64,000 nucleotides of DNA from Streptomyces sp. NWU339 (lineage in GTDB: Bacteria; Actinomycetota; Actinomycetes; Streptomycetales; Streptomycetaceae). Shown piece by piece: positions 50,001 to 58,491 of this stretch (its first letter is position 1; the number at the start of each line of letters is the position of its first letter). The translations under genes and the position numbers were made by a program. The stretch covers positions 124,001-188,000 of the forward strand of contig NZ_QFRK01000011.1 in NCBI RefSeq assembly GCF_003143855.1. The letters run 5' to 3'. A model generated the notes under the pieces. It had not been told where the DNA came from. It saw only the letters and a list, made by a program, of their open reading frames with translations, and searched no databases.

Positions 50001-53000
50001 GTCCACGGCTTCTCACCCTTGGCCCGGTAGGTCACGACCCGGCCCGCGCTGTCGTAGGTGTACTCCGTGCGGGAGTCGGCGGAGAGCCGGGGGTCCCACT
50101 GCTGGCGCAGACGGCCGTCGGTGTCGTACCGGTAGGTCGCCACGGCCACCGCGGTCGCCGCGGACGCGCCGGCTGCGGTCGACCACAGCCGCAGTTCCTT
50201 GACCTGACCGGAGTAGTCGCCCATGGCGGAGCCGGTCGCCGTGGTGCTGTCGGCGTAGACGAACTCCAGGACGCGGCACCCCTTCGTCGCGGGAGCGGAC
50301 TCACAGGCCGTGGCTGTCACCGCCGAGGTCGGGGCAATGATCATCTTGGGCCGGACGAGACTCTTGCCACCGGTGGGCACCGACTCGGTGACCGTCGTGG
50401 TGGTGGAGTTGTCCAGTCCGTCCACGAAGGACCGCGACGCACGCCAGGTCGGCGGCGACGACGAGGGGACCGGGGCGAAGGTGGTGACGCGTCCCTCGGT
50501 GTCCCGCAGGGTGAAGTTCCCGGAGAAGTTGCCGGTCAGTGTGTAGTCGGACAGCCACGCCTCCGGCACCCAGCCGGTCTTGTCCTTGTTCGCGGTGAAG
50601 TGGTACTCGGTGTCGCCCGCGGTGGTCCCGATGCTGAGTGAGGTGGCAGACGTCTTCACCAGGCTGTCGTAAGGAATGGCCACCTGGCTGGAGGCGGCCC
50701 CGTAGAGCCACTCCTTGCCGAAGACCGCGACCTGGCCGCCCTCGTCACCGATGAGCTTCGCCGCGGCCTGTGGGTCGCGCGAGGAGGCACTTCGGGCCAC
50801 GGACAGGCCGAAACCCGAGGCGTCCGACGCCGACAGGGTGTAGTCGCCGGTCAGGAGGTTGACCGAACCCGGACCGATCTCCGTACCGGCGGCGTCGTCA
50901 CCGTCCTCGTTGACGACGACGGACAGCGGCTCGGTGCTGCCGGAGGCATTGTTGGGGCCGGTGAAGTCTGCCTTGATCTGGATACTGCCGTCGGGATCGA
51001 CGGTCTTGGCCGCGTCCCACACCAGCGGGGCGTTCCGGCCGCCGGTCAGCGCGACCGGCCAGGCCGTGAGCGCGTTGTCGCCGGAGGTCACGTCGCCGGG
51101 CGGAATCCTCGTCCAGTCGTCGGCCGCGGAGCGCCGCCAGGAGAAGGACACCTTGTCGTACTTGGCGGAGTCTCCCTCACCGACGAGTGACAGCCGGCGC
51201 GCGGTGCGCTCGCCCTCGCTGGGCTGCACGAAGCCGCCGGGACCCGCGTGGAAGGTGTACTCGACCACCGTGGACTTGTTGTCCGCCTTGTCCACAGCTC
51301 GGACCTGGAGGGTGTGGGTGCCGTCCTTGGGCGGGGTGATCGACAGGGCCTTGGCCGTGCTCGCACCCCCAGTAGTGACCTTGGTCCAGGTCACGTCGTC
51401 CAGCGACCACTCGAGCCAGTTGTGGTCGGTGCCGGAGGGCGGGGTGACGGTGAAGGTGCCGGCCTGGCCGGCGCCCTTGACCCACTGATCAGCCGGGTAG
51501 TCCGTGGAGACGATCTTCGTGGGAGCGGAAGGCGCCGTGGTGTCGACCGTGAAGGTCTTCCACGCCGACCAGCCGTTGTTGTAGTGCGTGCCGTCATAGG
51601 GGGAGGTGCGGAACTTGTAGGTCTTGCCGTTCGTCAGCACTCCCGAGGGGACGGTGACGGAGGCGACCTGCCCGGACGGCACGTACTTCGAGACGAGGAC
51701 GTTGCCGACCTGGGTGTCGGTGGCGTTGTCGAAGATCTGGAAGGTGCCGTTGACCTTGTCACCGTCGGCGTCGACGAAGGTGTCCCGCAGCGTCGGGGTG
51801 AGGGTGTTCACCGTGTAGGCGCCGCCGTAGGAGAAGTACGGCGGGCCGGCCTCCTGCTTGGTGCCGGTGCGCGGCCGGTAGTTGTAGGTGACGACCAGCT
51901 TCGGCGGGTTCGTGGCCGCGTTGGCGGAGTTGACGCGCTTCCACTGTGCCACGACCGACTCGTCGGTGGCGCGGATGCCCATGTGGCCGCGGGTGGCCTT
52001 GGCCGAGGCCCACTCCTGCACCAGCGTGGTCACGTTGGCGTTGATCCAGCCGTCGGGCTGGCTGGTGCACGAGGTGTTGCCGCGGGTCTCGGTGGAGGTG
52101 GCCTTCTTCGCCGTCATGACCGGCCGGTTGGTCCACCGGCTGGAGGTGGATGCCGCGGGCGAGGACCAGACCTCCCACGGGTAGGCCTTGCAGTCGAGGT
52201 TGTTGCCGGAGTGGAAGTTCCACAGGCTCAGCTTGGCGTCCAGGACCAGCGCGTCCTGGACGGGTGTGGTGTTCCAGGAGATGAAGGACTGCGCGGTGCG
52301 CGGGGTGCCGTCGGCGTTCTTGGTGCCCGGGTTGCCGAAGTCCAGCTCGACGTCGGTGGACCAGTCGACGGTCTCGCCTTGCTGCACGTAGGTGTCGAAG
52401 ACGTTGGACAGTGAGGAGGTGGACGGGTCGATGGTGACCGGGTACTTGGTGTCCGGGTCGGTGAGGAAGTCCGCGTCCGGGGTGATCAGCAGGTCGACGG
52501 AGGCGCCCTGCTGGACCACCTTCATGCCGACCCTGGCCTTGCGGGTGTGCTCGCCGGAGCGCTGGTCGACGGTGGAGTCCCACATCACCGGCGCGGGCAT
52601 CACCGCCCGCTTCTTGTTCTTCTTGTCGGTGAACAGCACGCTGCCGTCGGCGAGTTGCTTCGCCTTCAGGCCCTTGGCCTTCAGCGGCAGCGTGTAGGAG
52701 TAGTCACCGGTTCCGGGGCGCTGCTTGAGTTCGACGAACTGCTCGAAGCCGGTCCGGGTGGCCTCGACGACCACGTCCGCGCCCGGTACGGCGTTGACGT
52801 ACTCCGCCCGGGTGCCGTCCAGCTTCGGCTCGGGCAGGCCGCCCTTCCACTGCAGCGTGATCTGCTGATCACCCTCGCCCAGGGTCACCAGGTCGGTGGC
52901 CTTGGCCTGCTGAGCGGCCTTCAGTGACTTCGCCGGGGTCCCGGACCTCCCGGCCAGGCGCAGCCCGCCCGGATGCGCCATGGGCTCGACCGTCCCGTCG

Positions 53001-53377
53001 TCGCCCCGGACGAGGTCCAGGTCGACATCGCGCCACTCTCCGGTGGCTCCGTCCTCGAACCGTACGGGCCCGGCGGTGAGTTCCGTGGTGAGCGAGCCGT
53101 CCTTGTTCGCCCACGTCGTGGAGGTCTCGGTGCGCTCGGACAGCGCCTCGACCCGCTTCCCGGACAGGCGGGCGGCCACTCGGGCGGAGGGGATGTCGGC
53201 GGCTTGCGTGGCTGCCGCGCTCTTCGGCTTCTCGCGGTCCTGCGGGGCGGCAAATGCCATATGGGCCCCGTCGAGCAATGTGACGGCTAATGCGAGAGAC
53301 AGGCTTCCCGCTATCCAGCGGGTGGTTCTGCCAGTTCCAGCACGTCTGCGTCGCCATGGCGCAGGCTTGCGCATCAT
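47069..53377 (-). CDS. Secreted RHS/YD-repeat polymorphic toxin protein
   Basis: This 2102-residue protein has a signal peptide (Arg-rich n-region then WIAGSLSLALAVTLLDGAHMAFAAP, about 27-51), a DNRLRE domain (about 345-500), fibronectin-like segments (about 500-760), and a long array of YD repeats (about 1065-1930). The RHS core boundary RLYDPAIGRFLSADP lies near 1930-1944, followed by NCTDLDG. After that, the last 133 residues (47072-47470) form a distinct domain with a hydrophobic stretch (TIIGAVAGLLSVIFIPAAPI and beyond), two Cys and many aromatics. ATG at 53377 has GGAG 5 nt upstream. Codon 30 is TTA. The shell resembles WapA-type delivery proteins; the toxin type is unknown. Confidence 0.93.
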   Translation of the reverse strand: MMRKPAPWRRRRAGTGRTTRWIAGSLSLALAVTLLDGAHMAFAAPQDREKPKSAAATQAADIPSARVAARLSGKRVEALSERTETSTTWANKDGSLTTELTAGPVRFEDGATGEWRDVDLDLVRGDDGTVEPMAHPGGLRLAGRSGTPAKSLKAAQQAKATDLVTLGEGDQQITLQWKGGLPEPKLDGTRAEYVNAVPGADVVVEATRTGFEQFVELKQRPGTGDYSYTLPLKAKGLKAKQLADGSVLFTDKKNKKRAVMPAPVMWDSTVDQRSGEHTRKARVGMKVVQQGASVDLLITPDADFLTDPDTKYPVTIDPSTSSLSNVFDTYVQQGETVDWSTDVELDFGNPGTKNADGTPRTAQSFISWNTTPVQDALVLDAKLSLWNFHSGNNLDCKAYPWEVWSSPAASTSSRWTNRPVMTAKKATSTETRGNTSCTSQPDGWINANVTTLVQEWASAKATRGHMGIRATDESVVAQWKRVNSANAATNPPKLVVTYNYRPRTGTKQEAGPPYFSYGGAYTVNTLTPTLRDTFVDADGDKVNGTFQIFDNATDTQVGNVLVSKYVPSGQVASVTVPSGVLTNGKTYKFRTSPYDGTHYNNGWSAWKTFTVDTTAPSAPTKIVSTDYPADQWVKGAGQAGTFTVTPPSGTDHNWLEWSLDDVTWTKVTTGGASTAKALSITPPKDGTHTLQVRAVDKADNKSTVVEYTFHAGPGGFVQPSEGERTARRLSLVGEGDSAKYDKVSFSWRRSAADDWTRIPPGDVTSGDNALTAWPVALTGGRNAPLVWDAAKTVDPDGSIQIKADFTGPNNASGSTEPLSVVVNEDGDDAAGTEIGPGSVNLLTGDYTLSASDASGFGLSVARSASSRDPQAAAKLIGDEGGQVAVFGKEWLYGAASSQVAIPYDSLVKTSATSLSIGTTAGDTEYHFTANKDKTGWVPEAWLSDYTLTGNFSGNFTLRDTEGRVTTFAPVPSSSPPTWRASRSFVDGLDNSTTTTVTESVPTGGKSLVRPKMIIAPTSAVTATACESAPATKGCRVLEFVYADSTTATGSAMGDYSGQVKELRLWSTAAGASAATAVAVATYRYDTDGRLRQQWDPRLSADSRTEYTYDSAGRVVTYRAKGEKPWTFTYGKVGSASSDGMLLSVRRAALSPGSTDTEQGEAVTTVVYDVPGTGATAPYAMGGSDVRKWGQTSAPVDATAVFPADVVPVSNSGASLAASNYKRATVHYLGISGQPVNTAAPGGSITATEYDRYGNTVRELSATNRALALGTSGSDTATLAELGIEGLSTAERAELLSTRSVYNSEGTRQLEELGPLKRIDLTADLKSGSTTLVAAGTSVTARPWTVNTYDEGRPTDGSAQVEGQLTTVTSGAQVREHPAVQGEKQVTRTVIDWAKGLPLKSVEDPDGLALTTTTEYDAQGRVSKQILPGATPSEATTRVSVYWSGTGTGTCQGRPEWADLLCSVGPAGAITGGGSNPSQSATSSFEYDRWGNLTKTVETANGVTRTSTTEYDGAGRPVTVKVAGGLGQAVPEVTTEYDAASGRVLKSVSATGGTITRAYDALGRQTSYTDADGGTTTSEYDLLDRPTRVSDSVPSSVTYTYDHSAEPRGLATRVTDSVAGSFSATYNADGAIVSEKLPGGYTMEQTRDDDGDVTRRTYTRDSDGLVVYSDSVARSVQGRVTRHSGWSDQSYGYDAAGRLTKVEDTAGTVCTVRGYTYDARANRKSLTSAAGTSGADCPTTGGTTTSQTYDSADRLIAAGHTYDAFGRTTARPGGTTIGYYANDLAHQQTAGGTRQTWKLDAALRFRSWTVETGSGSTWTQTQAKVNHYDSDSDSPRWVTENSGGAVSRIVESAAGSMGAVTSKTGDVVLQLASIHGDIALQLPLDASVAPVALDNDEYGNPRAGQAATRYNWLGEKQRSSETPTGSILMGSRLYDPAIGRFLSADPVYGGSSNAYEYCSGDPVNCTDLDGRWSRSKTRSYSWGRVTAKFWAPGGWGTGWGGVSVKLVVNKRWTYRIGNYGWYTYTIIGAVAGLLSVIFIPAAPIIIGVASVLTIYLATIQVIANWAANRGQCLHINMGTSVWMKWYVPRYRSGTWAYPWRGRC

Positions 53378-53407
53378 CTGATCTCCGGTTCTTCTCTGCC
53401 TGCCATA

Positions 53408-53429
53408 CAACGTCACAGGTGTGACGTTG
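53408..53429. promoter_or_regulatory. Perfect palindrome 31 bp upstream of the RHS start
   Basis: CAACGTCAC and GTGACGTTG are exact reverse complements around AGGT. The site overlaps the expected leader or promoter of the RHS gene and looks like an operator. Confidence 0.6.
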
Positions 53430-53509
53430 CGGCGAAGCTACCGTGAGGAAAAAGCCCAGGTAATCGCCCCAGACACCCACAAGCGGAACCAGCCCCGCCG
53501 ACAGGATGA

Positions 53510-53525
53510 AGTGATCTTGATCACT
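53510..53525. promoter_or_regulatory. Second palindrome between RHS gene and amidase
   Basis: AGTGATC and GATCACT flank TT in a perfect dyad, midway between the divergent genes (132 bp from the RHS start). It lies in an A+T-richer stretch and may be an operator for one or both promoters. Confidence 0.5.
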
Positions 53526-53697
53526 CGAAACGGCCTGGTCGTCGTGCCGTACGTGGCCGGTTTTCGCTCTTCCCGCCGATGCGTCGATCCGCTCGTGCAA
53601 CCTTCACCCGGTGCTGTCGGTCTCCTGTGCGACCATCCGTTCGGATGGTCGACTTCCGCTCTGCTCCTCCCCCCTGAAGAAGGACCTGCGAACTGAC

Positions 53698-56025
53698 ATG
53701 CGCACTCCACGTCACTTCTGGAAGACGGCCGCCGTCGTCGCGGCCGGACTGTCCGGAGCACTCGTCCTGCAGAGCATGACGGGGCAGCAGACCAGCAGCG
53801 ATCCCTCCGACGGCGCACCGGGGCCCGTCACCAGCAAGGCGGAGACGACCGAACTGCGGATGTCCGGGGACGGCACCTCCGCCTCTCTGGGCAAGCGGGA
53901 CACCGGACCGTTCAGCATGCTCGGCGTGACCTGGTCCGACCCGTCCGCCCGCGTCGGCGGCACGGTCGAGGTCCGCACCCGGCAGGCCGGTACGCAGACC
54001 TGGTCGCGGTGGCTGAGGCTGGACGGCGACAGCGGTCAGGGCGAGAGCGGAGCCCTGCGCGGCGGCACCGAACCGGCCTGGGTGGGCCCGTCCGACGGCG
54101 TCGAGGTACGGGTCGACGGCAAGGGCACCACGCGGCTGCCGAAGGGGCTGCGCCTGGACATGGTCGACCCCGGCAGCGGCAAGGTCACGGCGCTGGAGCC
54201 GGCGGCGTACGCGGCCGAGGAGACCGAGACGCCCGACCCCTCGGCCTCCGATCCGGACACCGAGCCCGGCACGGACCCGGGCACGGACCCCGGTACGGAC
54301 CCGGGCACCGTTCCGCAGCCGGACGAGACCGTCTCCGAGCCACCCGCCCCCGAGCCGACGGTGCCCGCACCGTCCTCCTCCGACCCCTCCGACCCCTCTG
54401 AGCCCCCGGCGCCGGAGCCCTCGGCGTCCGAGCCGTCCGCCTCCTCCTCGCCCACCGCCTCACCCAGCCCCTCGGTGAGCGTGCCGCCCGCACCGCCCTC
54501 CACCGCGCCGCGTCCGCCGATCACCGACCGCGCCGGCTGGGGTGCGGACGAGTCGATCAGCCCGGAGGAGCCCGGCTATCTGCCCGGCGACCGGGTCAAG
54601 GCGGTCGTGGTGCACCACACCGCCGAGTCCAACGACTACACCTGCGCCCAGGGCCCGGCCGTGGTCCGCGGCATCTACGCCTACCACGTCAAGCAGCTCG
54701 GCTGGAAAGACCTGGGCTACAACTTCCTGGTCGACAAGTGCGGCACGGTCTACGAGGGCCGCAAGGGCGGGGTGGACCGGCCGGTGATGGGCGCCCACGC
54801 CTACGGCTTCAACGCCGAGACCACCGGTATCTCCGTCCTCGGCACCTACACCTCCACCGCTCCCTCCACGGCGGCCATGACCTCCGTCGCCCGCATCGCC
54901 GCCTGGAAGCTCGGCCAGTACGGCGTCGACCCCACCGGCACCGCCACCCTCACCGCGGGCGACGGCGGACGCAGCTACTACGGGAAGACCTGGGCCAAGG
55001 GCGCCCAACTGTCCCTGCCCGCCATCCACGGCCACCGCGACGGCTACAACACCCAGTGCCCGGGCGACGCCTTCTACAACAAGCTCGCCACCGTCCGCGC
55101 CTGGGCGGGCGGCCCGGTCTCCGGCCTCACCCTGAAGTCGGTCACCGGCACCGGGGCGTCCGGCTCGACCACCTACACCAAGAGCTCGGTGACCGTGAAC
55201 TGGTCGGCCACCACCCCGGCCGCCCTCATCACGAAGTACGAACTGCTGGTGAACGGCAAGGTCGCCGCCACCGCCGCCGGCACCGCCACCTCCGCCAAGG
55301 CCACCCTGACCGCGGGCACCCACAAGGTGGCCGTCCGCGCCGTCCACCAGTCCGGCAAGACGGCCACCACGGCCGCCGCGACCGTCGTCGCCGAGACCAC
55401 CGCCCCCACCTTCACCACCAAGCCGAACCTGGCCCTGCGCACCGGCACCGTCAACACCGCCGCCGTCCCCCTCACCCTGAAGTGGAAGGCCACCGACGGC
55501 GCCGCACTGAAGGAGGTCCGGCTCACCGCCCCGACCGCCAAGACCTACGGACCCACGGTCACCAGCGCCCAGCACACCGCCAAGTCCGGCGCCGCCACCA
55601 CCTGGTCGATGAAGGCCTACGACCAGGCCGGCAACACCGCCACCGCCTCGGTCGCCGGCACCCCGGTCATCCTCCAGGAGAGCTCCGCCACGAAGTCCGG
55701 GACGTGGACGACCAAGTCCTCCACCAGCTACCTCGGCGGCAAGTCGTACACCAGCTCCACCAAGAACGCCTCCCTGAGCTGGACCTTCACCGGCCGCTCC
55801 GTCGCCTGGGTCGTCTCCCGCGCCGCCACCTCCGGCCAGGCGCACATCTACGTCGACGGCAAGAAGCTCACCACCGTGGACCTGAAGTCGTCCACCACCA
55901 AGTACCGCGACGCGCTCTGGACCAAGACCTGGAGCAGCAGCGCCAAACACACCGTCAAGATCGTCGTCGTCGGCACCGGCGGCCGCCCGGCCATCACCAC
56001 CGACGGCCTGGTCTACCTCAAGTAA
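53698..56025 (+). CDS. Secreted N-acetylmuramoyl-L-alanine amidase (PGRP/amidase_2)
   Basis: This 775-residue protein has a signal peptide (about 8-28), a 150-residue beta domain, an acidic Pro/Ser/Thr/Asp-rich linker (about 180-275, DPGTDPGT repeats), then a type-2 amidase domain (about 275-470) and C-terminal Ig-like domains. Zinc ligands are visible: VVVHHTAES near 304, AIHGHRDG near 441 and the Cys in NTQCPGD near 452. It cleaves the bond between muramic acid and the stem peptide. It diverges from the RHS gene and could loosen wall for its release, which is speculative. ATG at 53698 has AAGGA at a long 13-nt spacing. Confidence 0.9.
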   Translation: MRTPRHFWKTAAVVAAGLSGALVLQSMTGQQTSSDPSDGAPGPVTSKAETTELRMSGDGTSASLGKRDTGPFSMLGVTWSDPSARVGGTVEVRTRQAGTQTWSRWLRLDGDSGQGESGALRGGTEPAWVGPSDGVEVRVDGKGTTRLPKGLRLDMVDPGSGKVTALEPAAYAAEETETPDPSASDPDTEPGTDPGTDPGTDPGTVPQPDETVSEPPAPEPTVPAPSSSDPSDPSEPPAPEPSASEPSASSSPTASPSPSVSVPPAPPSTAPRPPITDRAGWGADESISPEEPGYLPGDRVKAVVVHHTAESNDYTCAQGPAVVRGIYAYHVKQLGWKDLGYNFLVDKCGTVYEGRKGGVDRPVMGAHAYGFNAETTGISVLGTYTSTAPSTAAMTSVARIAAWKLGQYGVDPTGTATLTAGDGGRSYYGKTWAKGAQLSLPAIHGHRDGYNTQCPGDAFYNKLATVRAWAGGPVSGLTLKSVTGTGASGSTTYTKSSVTVNWSATTPAALITKYELLVNGKVAATAAGTATSAKATLTAGTHKVAVRAVHQSGKTATTAAATVVAETTAPTFTTKPNLALRTGTVNTAAVPLTLKWKATDGAALKEVRLTAPTAKTYGPTVTSAQHTAKSGAATTWSMKAYDQAGNTATASVAGTPVILQESSATKSGTWTTKSSTSYLGGKSYTSSTKNASLSWTFTGRSVAWVVSRAATSGQAHIYVDGKKLTTVDLKSSTTKYRDALWTKTWSSSAKHTVKIVVVGTGGRPAITTDGLVYLK

Positions 56026-56055
56026 CCACCCCCCGCCTCCGGCGACTCTTCGCGG

Positions 56056-56093
56056 CCCGGGGCCCGTCCGCACACACTCGGACGGGCCCCGGG
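56056..56093 (+). terminator. Terminator of the amidase gene
   Basis: A perfect 15-bp stem (56056-56070 with 56079-56093) with an 8-nt loop, 31 bp past the stop. Confidence 0.85.
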
Positions 56094-56319
56094 CCTGTTC
56101 GAGCCCGCAATCGGGCGCGGGCTCCTCCTGGTCGGCGCCCTGACCACGCGGTGGGGCCGGGGACCTCGGACCGTGGGCAGAACGGTGTACGCCGAGTGGG
56201 AGGCCCACGATTCCCGCCGCCCCCTGCGGGACTCCCACGGAACGGGAGAGGCGGGAGAGACCGCACGAGCGAGGCCGTCAGAACGGGTCCAGCCGACCCA
56301 TCGCCCCACCCGATGCACA

Positions 56320-56354
56320 GCGGGCCCCGGACCGGCGCGAAGGCCGGGGCCCGC
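56320..56354 (-). terminator. Terminator of the HNH gene
   Basis: GCGGGCCCCGG pairs perfectly with CCGGGGCCCGC across a 13-nt loop, ending 4 bp from the HNH stop. It could also block read-through from the amidase. The 226 bp between it and the amidase terminator hold nothing recognised. Confidence 0.7.
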
Positions 56355-56357
56355 CGG

Positions 56358-56912
56358 TCAGGCGGAGATGCCGTCCACTCGGGTCAGGCCGTCGATGCGG
56401 GCCATCGCGTCATCCGCGCCGTACGGCTGGAGGTACGGCAGCCAGCGCGGGTCGCGGTGGCCGGTGCCGATGATGCGCCAGGCCAGGCCGGTGGGCGGGG
56501 CCGGTTTGTGGCGCAGCCGCCAGCCCAGCTCGAACAGGTGCCGGTCGGCCTTCACGTGGTTGCAGCGGCGGCAGGACGCCACCACGTTGTCCCAGACGTG
56601 CTTGCCCCCGCGGCTGCGCGGGATGACGTGGTCGACGCTGGTTGCGACGCCACCGCAGTACATGCACCGGCCCCCGTCGCGGGCGAACAGCGCGCGGCGG
56701 GTCAGTGGAACGGGCCCCCGGTAGGGGACCCGCACGAATCTCTTGAGCCGGACCACGCTGGGTGCGGGGACTGTGACGGTCGCGCTGTGCAGGTAGGCGC
56801 CGGACTCCTCGAGGCACACGGCCTTGTTCTCGAGGACGAGGACGAGCGCGCGGCGGAGCGGTACGACGCCGAGCGGCTCGTACGACGCGTTGAGAACCAG
56901 GACATGCGGCAC
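56358..56912 (-). CDS. HNH endonuclease domain protein
   Basis: This 184-residue protein starts M-P-H-V-L-V-L-N-A-S-Y-E-P, the conserved opening of a large actinobacterial HNH family. The nuclease core has CMYCG (about 93), SVDHVIPRSRGG (about 102, with the catalytic His) and CRRCNHVKAD (about 125), making a zinc-linked beta-beta-alpha metal fold. Its in vivo role is not established. GTG at 56912 has AAGGAGG 5 nt upstream. Confidence 0.92.
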   Translation of the reverse strand: MPHVLVLNASYEPLGVVPLRRALVLVLENKAVCLEESGAYLHSATVTVPAPSVVRLKRFVRVPYRGPVPLTRRALFARDGGRCMYCGGVATSVDHVIPRSRGGKHVWDNVVASCRRCNHVKADRHLFELGWRLRHKPAPPTGLAWRIIGTGHRDPRWLPYLQPYGADDAMARIDGLTRVDGISA

Positions 56913-57236
56913 GGATGCCTCCTTGTACGCCGGCGACGCGTGGCTCGCGCCGGGACGATCCGTAGTCAGTCTCCCCTCATGCCTGGTCGTAGCGCCACCA
57001 TGTCCCGGTAACGGGCTGAAAGTGTTTTCGACCACACCCCCTCCGGCCTCGGGATCACGGCCTGTCCGGGTGCAGGTGAGAGGCATCTCTTCTTCACGTA
57101 TCGCGCCGGTCCCCCCACAATGCACCGTTAGTGTGGTGCTTCTGCCCGCACCGGTGACCTTCCCCTGACCTTTTCGTGACCTTGAAGACCTTGACCGCCG
57201 CACCGGGGGCAGAACCTGCACCTGGAGGTACCTGCC
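56913..57236. other. Divergent promoter region, HNH gene and MscS channel
   Basis: No gene is supported. The region should carry promoters in both directions. Nothing recognisable apart from the GGAGG ribosome site of the MscS gene. Confidence 0.4.
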
Positions 57237-58322
57237 GTGTCCTTGCCCGCCGTCCTACTGGCCGAGGGGTCGTCGCCGACGCCCTCGGATTCCGGGACCC
57301 CGATGGTGCCCAGCCTCAAGGACGCCCACGAGAGCGCCACCAACGCCGCCGGCTGGGTGGAGGAGAACTGGGCGACGTGGCTCGCGATCGGCCTCAGGGT
57401 CCTGCTCATCGTGGTGATAGCGGCAGTACTGAGAGTGGTCGTGCGGCGGGCGATCACCAAGCTCGTCGACCGGATGTCCCGGACCGGTACGACCGTGGAC
57501 GGCACCGGCCTCGGGGGTCTGCTGGTCAACGCCGAGCGGCGGCGTCAGCGCTCGCAGGCGATCGGCTCGGTGCTGCGGTCGGTCGCGTCGTTCGTGATCC
57601 TCGGTACGGCCGCGCTGATGGTCCTGGGCACGTTCCAGATCAATCTGGCCCCGCTGCTGGCCTCGGCCGGTGTCGCCGGTGTCGCGATCGGTTTCGGCGC
57701 CCGCAACCTGGTCACGGACTTCCTCTCCGGCGTTTTCATGATCCTCGAGGACCAGTACGGCGTCGGTGACACCATCGACGCGGGCGTCGCCTCCGGCGAG
57801 GTCATCGAGGTCGGTCTGCGGGTGACCAAGCTGCGCGGCGACCACGGCGAGATCTGGTACGTCCGCAACGGCGAGGTCAAGCGCATAGGCAACCTCTCCC
57901 AGGGCTGGGCGACCGCCAACGTCGACGTCACGGTCCGCTCGGACGAGGATCTCGACCAGGTGAAGGACACGCTCGTCGCCGTCGCGGAGAGGATGAGCAA
58001 GGAGGAGCCCTGGAACGAGCTCCTGTGGAGCTCCATCGAGGTCCTCGGCCTCGACTCCGTCCTGCTGGACTCGATGGTGGTCCGGGTCTCGGCGAAGACG
58101 ATGCCCGGCAAGTCGCTGACCGTGGAGCGCGAGCTGCGCTGGCGCGTCAAGCGGGCCTTCGACGCGGCCGGCATCCGCATCGTCGGCGGCGCCACGGCTC
58201 CGGTGGAGATGGAGGGCCCCGATCCGGCGGCGGCCGTCGCGCCCCCGTCCGCCTACGCGAGCAGTGTCTCGCCGCAGTCCGTCGCGGCGTCCCCGCTGCC
58301 CCCGCCGAACACCACGAAGTAG
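57237..58322 (+). CDS. MscS-family mechanosensitive channel
   Basis: This 361-residue channel releases ions under hypo-osmotic stress. It has transmembrane segments near 48-72 and 108-130 and the pore-lining third helix LASAGVAGVAIGFGARNLVTDFLSG near 140-165, then the beta domain (FMILEDQYGVGDTIDAG ... VYVRNGEVKRIGNLSQ). The C-terminal 50 residues are Pro/Ser/Ala-rich. GTG at 57237 has GGAGG 8 nt upstream. Confidence 0.93.
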   Translation: MSLPAVLLAEGSSPTPSDSGTPMVPSLKDAHESATNAAGWVEENWATWLAIGLRVLLIVVIAAVLRVVVRRAITKLVDRMSRTGTTVDGTGLGGLLVNAERRRQRSQAIGSVLRSVASFVILGTAALMVLGTFQINLAPLLASAGVAGVAIGFGARNLVTDFLSGVFMILEDQYGVGDTIDAGVASGEVIEVGLRVTKLRGDHGEIWYVRNGEVKRIGNLSQGWATANVDVTVRSDEDLDQVKDTLVAVAERMSKEEPWNELLWSSIEVLGLDSVLLDSMVVRVSAKTMPGKSLTVERELRWRVKRAFDAAGIRIVGGATAPVEMEGPDPAAAVAPPSAYASSVSPQSVAASPLPPPNTTK

Positions 58323-58339
58323 ACCGGCGGCACGGAGAG

Positions 58340-58390
58340 CCACGGCGGAGGGCGGCACCCGGGAGTTCCGGGTGCCGCCCTCCGCCGTGG
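58340..58390 (+). terminator. Very strong hairpin behind the MscS gene
   Basis: A perfect 23-bp stem (58340-58362 with 58368-58390) closes a 5-nt GAGTT loop, starting 17 bp past the stop. Confidence 0.9.
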
Positions 58391-58491
58391 TCGCGCCCAC
58401 TCTGGTCATGACGCCCGTGATCCTGATATGCCTCTCGCGCAGGAGGCGTTCGTCGAGGGTGTCACGCCCACCGGAGCAGAGGGTTGACGAC

